The notes beneath the pieces were generated by a model. It had not been told where the DNA came from and ran no database searches. It worked only from the letters and a program-made list of their open reading frames with translations. From assembly GCF_002150785.1 (NCBI RefSeq), contig NZ_MTAZ01000004.1:372001-436000 (forward strand): 64,000 nt of DNA, written 5' to 3'. How positions within the stretch are numbered: position 1 is the stretch's first letter; each line of letters begins with the position of its first letter. Positions 1 through 6,890 of this stretch are shown here, in pieces. The DNA comes from Arenibacter amylolyticus (GTDB lineage: Bacteria > Bacteroidota > Bacteroidia > Flavobacteriales > Flavobacteriaceae). The translations under genes were made by a program, and so were the position numbers.

Positions 1-934
1 GCGATTAGATAAGAACGCCTGTTCTGGGGTAAAACTATTCTTGGGGTCCTCTACGGGAAATATGTTGGTAGACAACGAGGAGGTCATTGAAAAAATATTT
101 AGGAATACCGAGCTGGTGATCTCGGCCCATTGTGAGGACGAGGCTACCATACGGAGAAATATGGCGCTCTACACCGAACGCTATGGGGATGACATTCCCA
201 TGAAATACCATCCTCTTATACGGAGTGAGGAAGCCTGTTACCTGTCTTCCTCCAAGGCAATTGCCCTAGCAGAAAAAACAGGAGCGCGTCTCCATGTTTT
301 TCATGTGTCTACAGGAAAGGAAACAAGCCTTTTTAGGAATGATATTCCCTTGGAGCAAAAGAAAATTACCGCTGAGGTCTGTATCCATCACCTTTGGTTT
401 TCCGAAGAGGATTATGAAACCAAAGGGACTCATATTAAGTGGAATCCTGCAGTGAAAACCGCTGCCGATAGGGACCAATTATGGGAGGCCCTGCTAGACG
501 ATCGGATAGATGTGGTTGCTACTGATCACGCGCCACATACCCTAGAGGAGAAAAACAATTTGTATACCTCGGCTCCGTCTGGAGGGCCTTTGGTACAGCA
601 CGCACTGCCTGCCATGTTGGAGAATTACCATTCGGGGAAAATAAGCTTGGAAAAAATAGTGGAGAAAATGTGCCATAACCCTGCAAAACTGTTTCAGATA
701 GAGAAACGTGGGTTTATTAGGGAAGGGTATTTTGCGGATTTGGTGGTAGTGGATCTTAACAGTCCGTGGAAGGTAACCCAAGAGAATATTGCCTATAAGT
801 GCGGTTGGTCGCCCTTTCAGGGAGATGCTTTCCAGGCCAAAATAAGCCATACCTTTGTAAATGGGCATTTGGCATACGAAAATGGCCGATTCTCGGACGA
901 AAGAAATGCCATGAGGCTAACCTTTAATAGATAG
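1..934 (+). CDS. pyrC: Dihydroorotase, 3' part (5' end outside window)
   Basis: Cyclic amidohydrolase that interconverts carbamoyl-aspartate and dihydroorotate in cytosolic pyrimidine synthesis. The frame is open from the first bases of the window, so the N-terminus is missing; the TTG at 41 is internal, because the preceding codons read GVKLF, which belongs to the family motif GVKxFLGSSTGNM. Metal-centre residues visible are the His of SAHCEDE (codon near 128), the His of VFHVS (near 302) and the catalytic Asp of ATDHAPHT (near 524). A typical amidohydrolase C-terminal beta segment (GYFADLVVVD) follows. The family is about 415-450 residues, so roughly a quarter to a third is missing. The downstream lipoprotein starts 2 bases after the stop, which suggests co-transcription. 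Confidence 0.93.
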   Translation, partial: RLDKNACSGVKLFLGSSTGNMLVDNEEVIEKIFRNTELVISAHCEDEATIRRNMALYTERYGDDIPMKYHPLIRSEEACYLSSSKAIALAEKTGARLHVFHVSTGKETSLFRNDIPLEQKKITAEVCIHHLWFSEEDYETKGTHIKWNPAVKTAADRDQLWEALLDDRIDVVATDHAPHTLEEKNNLYTSAPSGGPLVQHALPAMLENYHSGKISLEKIVEKMCHNPAKLFQIEKRGFIREGYFADLVVVDLNSPWKVTQENIAYKCGWSPFQGDAFQAKISHTFVNGHLAYENGRFSDERNAMRLTFNR

Positions 935-936
935 TT

Positions 937-1359
937 ATGGTAAAATATATTCTACCTCTTATTCTTCTCATAATGTTGGTTTCCTGTAACGAGGAAGTTG
1001 TAAAAAAACCGGATAATCTTATTCCCCAGGATAAGATGGTAGCTGTTTTATACGATATTTCTTTGTTGAACGCGGGGCGTGCTATCAATCAGAATGTCTT
1101 AAACGAATACGAGATAGAGCCAATGAAGTATATTTATAATAAATATGCCATAGATAGCCTTCAATTGGTAGACAGCGATACGTACTACGCTTCAATTCCC
1201 GCGACCTATGAGGCAATTTATACCGCGGTAAAGGAAAAGCTAGAAAATCAAGAGGAAGTTATGAATGCCCAAAAGCAGGCTGCTGCCGAGGAAGCTGCCC
1301 AAAAATCCAAAGATTTAAAAAAAGCGAAGCCCGAAGTCGCTAAGGATGATCTTCCATAA
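937..1359 (+). CDS. DUF4296 lipoprotein
   Basis: A 140-residue lipoprotein of the DUF4296 family, function unknown. The N-terminus is a signal peptide ending in a lipobox (MLVSC, Cys17). The core, about residues 30-105, has the family pattern: a DKM segment, then DISLLNAGRA, then the paired helices typical of the domain. The tail, about 110-140, is rich in Lys, Ala and Glu and probably disordered. It starts 2 bases after the dihydroorotase stop, and this gene order is common in Flavobacteriaceae (recalled, not searched). Its last 20 bases overlap the end of the convergent epimerase gene. Confidence 0.8.
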   Translation: MVKYILPLILLIMLVSCNEEVVKKPDNLIPQDKMVAVLYDISLLNAGRAINQNVLNEYEIEPMKYIYNKYAIDSLQLVDSDTYYASIPATYEAIYTAVKEKLENQEEVMNAQKQAAAEEAAQKSKDLKKAKPEVAKDDLP

Positions 1360-2347
1360 ATTTTTTGCAGGAAAAGTGGATGCTATCTTCCAAAGCTTGA
1401 TAGGTATGTCCTAGTTGCTCCTTGGATTTGCTGTTGCTGAATTGTTGCACCTTCCTTAACGAACGAACCGAGTTTTTGGAGAGTCTTCTCCTGCTTCTGG
1501 TTAGTAGTGAAGCCACCTTGTCTAATCGCCACAAAATTTCCAATTGCCAAAATTTAAGTTGAATGGTGGGACTTGGTTTGTTAAACGCTTTGGTGAGTCG
1601 CTCTAATATCTCCTTATAACTTAAGTTTTCGGCAATCGCAATAAATCGTTCGTTTTCGATGGAGGAATCCATCATTTGAACCATTAAAGTAACCACATCT
1701 TCTACGGCAACAAAGGCTGTGCCCCCTGGTGGGTAAAATTTCCTTGCTTTATAGGCATTTTGAAAAAGGAGTCCGCTGCCAGATTTCCAAAACCCTGGGC
1801 CAATGATTACCCCTGGATTTACGATTACGGATGGTACCCCCTCCTGTGTTCCTCTCCATACCTCCAGTTCGGCATCCATCTTAGTGAGGGCATATACATT
1901 GGCGCGGTGGTTGGTCCAGTCGGTTTCCTCCGTGGCGGGCTTCCCGTCTAAGGTTCTTCCAATGGTCGCTATGGAACTTGCATAGCATAACTTTTTTATC
2001 CCGTGCGCAATGCACAAGTTTACGATGTTTTTGGTACCCTCAATGTTTACCGTTCTTAAAAGCTCGTAATCCTCAGGATCAAAAGAAATCAGGGCGGCGC
2101 AATGGTACACATGTGTAATATCCTTAAAGGCATGGTCCAGTGCTGGGAGATCCATAAGGTCTGCCGGTACCCAATCAATTTTATTGAACAAGTAATCGGC
2201 CTCATTGCTATAGTAGCCAAAGACTTTTTTCACCTGTTTTAGATTGCTGGTTTCCCTATGTATGGCCCTTACCTGATTGCCCGTTTGCAATAAACGTAGG
2301 AGTAAATGTGCTCCTACCAAACCTGTACCTCCTGTAACTAAGATCAT
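1340..2347 (-). CDS. NAD-dependent epimerase/dehydratase (extended SDR)
   Basis: A 335-residue extended short-chain dehydrogenase/reductase. It opens with the Rossmann nucleotide-binding motif TGGTGLVG (residues 5-12). The catalytic triad candidates are Ser124/Ser125 in CYASSIATIG and Tyr152/Lys156 in VYALTKMDAE. The substrate-binding C-terminal half is intact (PGVIIGPG, then the segment around residues 225-270). The substrate cannot be told from sequence; relatives act on nucleotide sugars or on sterol/flavonoid-like carbonyls. It is convergent with the DUF4296 gene, with a 20-base overlap of their 3' ends, and divergent from tyrS across 188 bases. Confidence 0.85.
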   Translation of the reverse strand: MILVTGGTGLVGAHLLLRLLQTGNQVRAIHRETSNLKQVKKVFGYYSNEADYLFNKIDWVPADLMDLPALDHAFKDITHVYHCAALISFDPEDYELLRTVNIEGTKNIVNLCIAHGIKKLCYASSIATIGRTLDGKPATEETDWTNHRANVYALTKMDAELEVWRGTQEGVPSVIVNPGVIIGPGFWKSGSGLLFQNAYKARKFYPPGGTAFVAVEDVVTLMVQMMDSSIENERFIAIAENLSYKEILERLTKAFNKPSPTIQLKFWQLEILWRLDKVASLLTRSRRRLSKNSVRSLRKVQQFSNSKSKEQLGHTYQALEDSIHFSCKKFMEDHP

Positions 2348-2469
2348 GGCTCAAAATTACTCATTTGCATTGATAAATCTAAAATTTCCTTAAGGCTTCC
2401 ATTTTTCGTTGTTCATACAGTTTTCAATTTTTTGAGAACTTGATATTAATAAATACTTAAAACCCTATT

Positions 2470-2505
2470 TTGCAGGAAAAAAGCTAGCTATTTGCTTTAT
2501 CTTTG
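2470..2505 (+). promoter_or_regulatory. Putative promoter of tyrS
   Basis: TATCTTTG at 2498-2505 is a perfect match to the Bacteroidetes -7 element TAnnTTTG. It lies 31 bases before the tyrS start. A TTTG at 2469-2472 could be the -33 element, but the spacer of 25 is longer than usual, so only the -7 element is well supported. Confidence 0.42.
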
Positions 2506-2535
2506 CGGGAATTGTAAAAATTGTAAACTAAAAGC

Positions 2536-3831
2536 ATGACTTCAAATTTTATAGAAGAATTAACTTGGAGGGGGATGTTGCACGATGTAATGCCCGGGAC
2601 CGAGGAGCATTTGTTAAGTGGGATGCAATCTGCCTATGTAGGGATAGATCCTACGGCAGACTCGCTTCATATTGGACATTTGGTAGGCGTAATGATGCTG
2701 AAGCATTTTCAATTAGCCGGCCATAAGCCCTATGCTTTGATCGGTGGTGCCACAGGAATGATCGGTGATCCTTCCGGTAAATCTAACGAACGTAATTTAT
2801 TGGATGAAGCTACCTTGGCACGTAACCAAGCAGGGATAAAGGAGCAATTATCCCGTTTTTTGGATTTTAATAGCGGAAAGGATAATAGCGCCATCTTGGT
2901 TAATAATTACGATTGGATGAAGGAATTTTCCTTTTTGGAATTTATCCGTGATGTGGGTAAGCATATCACCGTAAATTATATGATGGCCAAAGATTCGGTT
3001 AAAAAACGATTATCGGCAGAAGCCAGTGAAGGATTGTCCTTTACAGAGTTTACCTATCAGTTGGTGCAAGGATACGATTTTCTACATCTGTACAGAACCC
3101 ATAATTGTACGTTGCAAATGGGAGGTAGCGACCAATGGGGAAATATTACCACGGGAACCGAGCTTATTAGAAGAATTGATGGTAGTAAGGGATATGCCCT
3201 TACCTGTCCTTTAATTACTAAGGCAGATGGAACCAAATTTGGAAAATCTGAAGGCGGTAATATTTGGTTGGATGCCGAAAGAACATCTCCCTATAAATTC
3301 TACCAATATTGGTTAAACACCTCCGACGAGGATGCAGAGAAATACATTAAGATATTTACCTTCTTAAGTAAGGAAGAAGTAGATGAGTTGGTGAATTCGC
3401 ACAAGGAAGCACCACACTTAAGAGTACTGCAAAAGCGATTGGCCGATGAGATTACCGTGATGGTACACTCTCAGGAAGATCTAGACAAGGCAAAGCAGGC
3501 CAGTAATATCCTATTTGGAAAATCTACCTCCGAAGATCTGAAAGAACTGGATGAAAAGACGTTTTTAGAGGTTTTCGATGGGGTTCCCCAAGCTGAGGTG
3601 CCTATGGAGGAGGTAGAAAATGGTTTGGATATGATTGGTGCACTAGCTGCCAAGACCAACTTTTTGGCTTCCAATGGAGAAGCTAGAAGGGAATTAAAAC
3701 AAAATTCCATTTCCGTAAACAAGGAAAAAGTGAAGGAAGATTATAGTATTACTGCAGAAGACCTTATCAATAATAAGTTTGTTTTGTTGCAACGAGGCAA
3801 GAAAAATTATTTTGTCTTAGTAGTAAAATAA
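2536..3831 (+). CDS. tyrS: Tyrosine--tRNA ligase
   Basis: Class I aminoacyl-tRNA synthetase that charges tRNA-Tyr in the cytosol. At 431 residues it is full length for the TyrS1 type. The HIGH signature is at residues 45-48 ([10 protein letters not shown]), and the KMSKS loop appears as KFGKS at 234-238, the usual form in bacterial TyrRS. The tyrosine-binding stretch [11 protein letters not shown] (176-186) and MGGSDQWGN (195-203) are also present. The last 65 residues form the S4-like tRNA-binding domain. The gene stands alone: a TAnnTTTG promoter element lies upstream and a strong hairpin terminator follows 16 bases after the stop. Confidence 0.97.
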   Translation: MTSNFIEELTWRGMLHDVMPGTEEHLLSGMQSAYVGIDPTADSLHIGHLVGVMMLKHFQLAGHKPYALIGGATGMIGDPSGKSNERNLLDEATLARNQAGIKEQLSRFLDFNSGKDNSAILVNNYDWMKEFSFLEFIRDVGKHITVNYMMAKDSVKKRLSAEASEGLSFTEFTYQLVQGYDFLHLYRTHNCTLQMGGSDQWGNITTGTELIRRIDGSKGYALTCPLITKADGTKFGKSEGGNIWLDAERTSPYKFYQYWLNTSDEDAEKYIKIFTFLSKEEVDELVNSHKEAPHLRVLQKRLADEITVMVHSQEDLDKAKQASNILFGKSTSEDLKELDEKTFLEVFDGVPQAEVPMEEVENGLDMIGALAAKTNFLASNGEARRELKQNSISVNKEKVKEDYSITAEDLINNKFVLLQRGKKNYFVLVVK

Positions 3832-3847
3832 ACAGCATCTTAGGTAC

Positions 3848-3876
3848 GCCCCGAAGCTTTAATCTCGGGGCTTTTT
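3848..3876 (+). terminator. Rho-independent terminator of tyrS
   Basis: A perfect 7-bp GC-rich stem, GCCCCGA (3848-3854) with TCGGGGC (3865-3871), has a 10-base loop and is followed directly by TTTTTATTT. It starts 16 bases after the tyrS stop. Confidence 0.88.
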
Positions 3877-3975
3877 ATTTGTAAGGGTTGTTTTTTTTAT
3901 TCGCGGGATTGGAGGTTAGAGAATATTCTATTAATCTTTTCGTTTGTTTAATTAAATAGAAAGTTTAGATATTTT

Positions 3976-4506
3976 ATGAAGAAGTATATATTGATTTTGG
4001 CTGTGATGCTGGGTTTAGGTGGGTGCGATAAGTTAGATGAACTCACCAAGTTTGAGATGGATTATAAACAACGAGTGGTAATACCCGCCTCTGCAGGGAT
4101 GGATTTGCCTTTTGATGTCTTTACGCCCAAAACTGAAACCAACTCCTCGTCCGAATTTGCCGTAAATGATACTAGGAAAGACCTTATTGAAGAAATTGTA
4201 TTGCGCAAACTAACCTTGAGCATAATCTCCCCAGAAGGAGAGGATTTTAGCTTTTTAGAGTCTATTACCGTATTTATGTCTGCCGAAGATCTTCCCGAAA
4301 TAAAAATCGCTTGGAACGATGAAGTATCGGCAACAGTAGGTGGGGTGCTAGAGCTAGAGGTTTCAGATGACGACCTAAAGGAGTATATTAAAAAAGATAG
4401 CTACTCCTTAAGAGTGAATACGGTTACGGACGAGTTGCTGAAATCGGATCACGAGATAGAAATTGCTTCCATATTTTTTGTGGATGCCAAGATTTTGGGA
4501 TTATAA
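3976..4506 (+). CDS. Putative lipoprotein of unknown function
   Basis: A 176-residue protein that I cannot assign to a named family. It has a signal peptide with lipobox GLGGC (Cys17), so it is likely anchored in a membrane facing the periplasm or the surface. The remainder alternates short beta-prone stretches and acidic loops (for example VVIPASAGMDLPFDVF, then LRKLTLSIISPEGEDFSFL), which suggests a small all-beta fold of one or two sandwich domains. No catalytic motif is apparent. It is the only gene between the tyrS terminator and the convergent LuxE-like gene, with which it shares its last 6 bases. Confidence 0.68.
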   Translation: MKKYILILAVMLGLGGCDKLDELTKFEMDYKQRVVIPASAGMDLPFDVFTPKTETNSSSEFAVNDTRKDLIEEIVLRKLTLSIISPEGEDFSFLESITVFMSAEDLPEIKIAWNDEVSATVGGVLELEVSDDDLKEYIKKDSYSLRVNTVTDELLKSDHEIEIASIFFVDAKILGL

Positions 4507-5490
4507 AACCATTAGGTTACAGCCCCGGACGTCCGAATGGTCAAAGCGTCCTAAAATTTCAAAACTACCATCCTTATATACTTTTCCCAAATCTTGGGTA
4601 GCTATAAAAGCACAGGAATGTACATTGGCCAGGTCTATGATGTTAATGCCGCCAGTCTTACCAGTTGCTTGTAAGGAAAGGGGATCTTCCGTTTCCCGGG
4701 TGTACACTTTCATCCATTTTGGGGATTTAAAGAGGCCATTTCCAAACGAATAGGCTTGGGATAATAGTTCTGTCATGCCATATTCGGAATGTATCTGGGG
4801 AACCCCAAATCCGGCTTTTAGTAGCTGATGGAGCTCTTCGCGGATGATTTCCTTTTTACGGCCTTTCATTCCGCCAGTCTCCATTACAATCGTATTATTG
4901 AGTTGTAGGCGGTAGGCTTCAGCCATATCCAAAAGGGCAAAAGAAACCCCAATGAGTAGTGTTTTGGTGTTAGTGTCTTCTAGCTTGAGTAGTGTTTTAC
5001 GTAGCTTCCCTAAATCGTCCAAATAAAAACCGCTATCTGGATGGGTGCTTCTCCTTATCAGATCATCCGCCATGTAAATTAAAGATGATCCTTCCCGTTC
5101 CAAATAAGAGGGGAGCAGGGCCAAGATGCAATAATCGCTAATGGGACCATAAAAGGCTTCAAAGGCAGATAGATAGCTTTGCTCATAAACTGCTAGGTCG
5201 CGTACATGGTGCTTGCTTACTTCGCTTCCCGTAGTACCACTGCTGGTGAAAATAATTTCGGGATCAAAGGCGCCACAAGTCACTTGGTGGGATTTAAAGA
5301 AAGATATGGGGAGAAAGGGAATGTCCTCTACACGGGTAACCTTAGCTTCATCCCTTCCTAAATGTTGGCAAAATTCTCGGTATACCTTGTTGTGGTGGTA
5401 TTGGGAGCTAAAGGTTTGCAACGCCAAGGCGTTAAACTCCTCCTCATTGCCGATGCTAAAAATATCTGTATGGGTGTTATTGCTATTCAC
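4501..5490 (-). CDS. LuxE-like acyl-protein synthetase / acyltransferase
   Basis: A 329-residue member of the acyl-protein synthetase (LuxE) branch of the adenylate-forming superfamily. The ATP-binding signature FTSSGTTGS is at residues 81-89. A second superfamily signature, SEYGMTELLSQAY, lies near residue 240. Near the C-terminus, ILGRFDHSDVRGCNL has a Cys at 324, a plausible acyl acceptor because LuxE uses a C-terminal-region cysteine. LuxE activates fatty acids with ATP and passes them to the LuxC reductase, but no luxC, luxD or luxAB is present here. Relatives in Bacteroidetes sit in surface-lipid or polysaccharide contexts. The actual acyl substrate is unknown. Confidence 0.78.
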   Translation of the reverse strand: MNSNNTHTDIFSIGNEEEFNALALQTFSSQYHHNKVYREFCQHLGRDEAKVTRVEDIPFLPISFFKSHQVTCGAFDPEIIFTSSGTTGSEVSKHHVRDLAVYEQSYLSAFEAFYGPISDYCILALLPSYLEREGSSLIYMADDLIRRSTHPDSGFYLDDLGKLRKTLLKLEDTNTKTLLIGVSFALLDMAEAYRLQLNNTIVMETGGMKGRKKEIIREELHQLLKAGFGVPQIHSEYGMTELLSQAYSFGNGLFKSPKWMKVYTRETEDPLSLQATGKTGGINIIDLANVHSCAFIATQDLGKVYKDGSFEILGRFDHSDVRGCNLMVL

Positions 5491-5663
5491 GGTTACAAAA
5501 ATAGTAATATAAGCAGTGGCCGGGAACCAAAATTATGTTTATTATAAGCATAGAACAACAACATGGAGTAAAGAAGTTGGGCAATTTATTTCCCTGCTTT
5601 TAGAGATTGTTCCTTGTTTTTATAATCCCGTGCCAAGTATTGGCCATTAAGAGCTGATGTAGG

Positions 5664-5990
5664 TTATTTGATTACTAATTTTCTGGAGCGTACCTTTTTG
5701 TTTTCCGATACTTGTAGCGCATAGACTCCTGGGGATAGTTTGGAAACATTTAATCGGTTAGAGGTAATTTTGTCTTGAAGTACCAAGGCGCCAAATACAT
5801 CGTAGATAACAATGTCCTTGGTGCTGTGGTTGTTTTTGGTGGAGATATATACCGTCCCATCATAAGTGGGGTTGGGGTATAGCTTAAAGCTTGGGGTAGC
5901 CTCCTCCCTAAGGTTTGCGGGGCCTGTTAATTCTTGAGCAGACAGGCTAATGGTGCATATGCTGAGTAGTAAGGTGTAGATTAATTTCAT
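5664..5990 (-). CDS. Stand-alone T9SS type A sorting-domain mini-protein (1)
   Basis: A 108-residue secreted protein. I place the start at MKLIYTLL (5990), because this gives a clean signal peptide cleaved after SLSAQ; an in-frame ATG at 5999 is the alternative, and the longer reading to 6038 adds an unlikely leader. After about 20 linker residues the rest is one type IX secretion C-terminal domain: FKLYPNPTYDGTVYIS, then IVIYDVFGALVLQDK, then the final LSPGVYALQVSE and RKLVIK. There is no cargo domain. It is neighboured by a second protein of the same design at 6163-6474. T9SS CTDs normally direct a cargo to the surface; the role of a CTD without cargo is unknown. Confidence 0.82.
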   Translation of the reverse strand: MKLIYTLLLSICTISLSAQELTGPANLREEATPSFKLYPNPTYDGTVYISTKNNHSTKDIVIYDVFGALVLQDKITSNRLNVSKLSPGVYALQVSENKKVRSRKLVIK

Positions 5991-6162
5991 GCTTTCCATT
6001 GATTTTGGAATCAATAGCTTAAATATAGGGGTAATCACAAGCGCACAGGGATAGATTGTTGTAAACGGACGTATTTTGTATATGAAGCGTGATTTTCAGA
6101 TCGATTTTGGTGGGTTATCGATTAAAAAAGAGGGTGTTATGGGGAGGTGGGAGCCTTTAAAC

Positions 6163-6474
6163 CTATTTTATAATTAATTTTCGGGTGGCAATTTTATTTT
6201 TTTCGTTTACCCTTAACATATAAACACCCGAATCCAGATTATCTAACTTTAGTTCTTTTCCCAAAAGCGTGGTTTCTAGGACCAGAGAACCAAAAATATC
6301 AAAAATCATTATTTTTTTAGGGGCGTTTAAGGTGGTGCTGATGGTTACCCTGCCTTGCGTTACAGGGTTGGGGTATATTTTGAAGCCTTCTATATCCACA
6401 TTGTTTCCTTTGGGATCTTGCCCATAGGAAAAGGATAGGAATAAGAATGTTACAATTAAGTAAAGTTGCTTCAT
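6163..6474 (-). CDS. Stand-alone T9SS type A sorting-domain mini-protein (2)
   Basis: A 103-residue secreted protein with a signal peptide ending at FSYGQ (residue 19), a short linker, and one T9SS sorting domain filling residues 27-103. Landmarks are IEGFKIYPNPVTQGRV, KIMIFDIFGSLVLE, LDNLDSGVYMLRVNE and RKLIIK. It is a paralogue of the neighbour at 5664-5990: IFDIFGSLVLE corresponds to IYDVFGALVLQ, and both end in RKL(I/V)IK. The two share a strand and are 172 bases apart. Neither has a cargo domain, and the gap between them is too large to suggest one gene broken by a frameshift. Confidence 0.82.
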   Translation of the reverse strand: MKQLYLIVTFLFLSFSYGQDPKGNNVDIEGFKIYPNPVTQGRVTISTTLNAPKKIMIFDIFGSLVLETTLLGKELKLDNLDSGVYMLRVNEKNKIATRKLIIK

Positions 6475-6890
6475 ATATACTTGTTAGCAAAGTGTATACC
6501 ACAAATGTAATAAATTTCAAGGCAGAACGTTGTCACCTAGCTTGTTGATATCGTTAAAATCGATGAAATGCAAAGGGTTATAGATCTAAAGACGTTAGTC
6601 CTTAAAGCCTTTTTATGACTCATAACCTTCTTGTTTACTGTGGTTTTGGGAGGCGTATAAAGGTGACTGCTCCTTGCAATACAAGGCGTCTCATGCGGTT
6701 TTGATTTTTTTGGTATTCTGAAGTCTTGGATAATAAAAGCCCCAAGCATTGGTAATAAACCGTAATGCTTGGGGCTAAATTTAAGGTATGGTCAATGGAA
6801 GAGGGGTTTACCTTGGTCTCTAACTATTCCTAGGACTTTTGCAGAGACATTAGCGGCAATATACCCCCAATGGTTTGGGTTCTACTAGAT
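6475..6890. other. Non-coding stretch with one terminator
   Basis: These 416 bases hold no convincing gene. The one clear element is the minus-strand hairpin terminator at 6739-6775. The left part (6475-6540) should contain the promoter of the mini-protein gene at 6163-6474, but I cannot point to a clear -7 element. Confidence 0.6.
6735..6775 (-). terminator. Terminator of the TonB-receptor operon
   Basis: A perfect 12-bp stem pairs GCCCCAAGCATT (6739-6750) with AATGCTTGGGGC (6764-6775). Read on the minus strand it is followed by TTTTATTA. It lies about 115 bases after the stop of the TonB receptor gene. Confidence 0.85.

Noticed and set aside
4501-5490. Bioluminescence (lux) locus
   Set aside because: Only a LuxE-like gene is present; there is no luciferase, reductase or thioesterase gene.
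6537-6749. 70-codon minus-strand ORF between the mini-protein and the TonB receptor
   Set aside because: Composition is unlike a real protein, it has no signal or motif, and it begins inside the terminator stem at 6739-6750.
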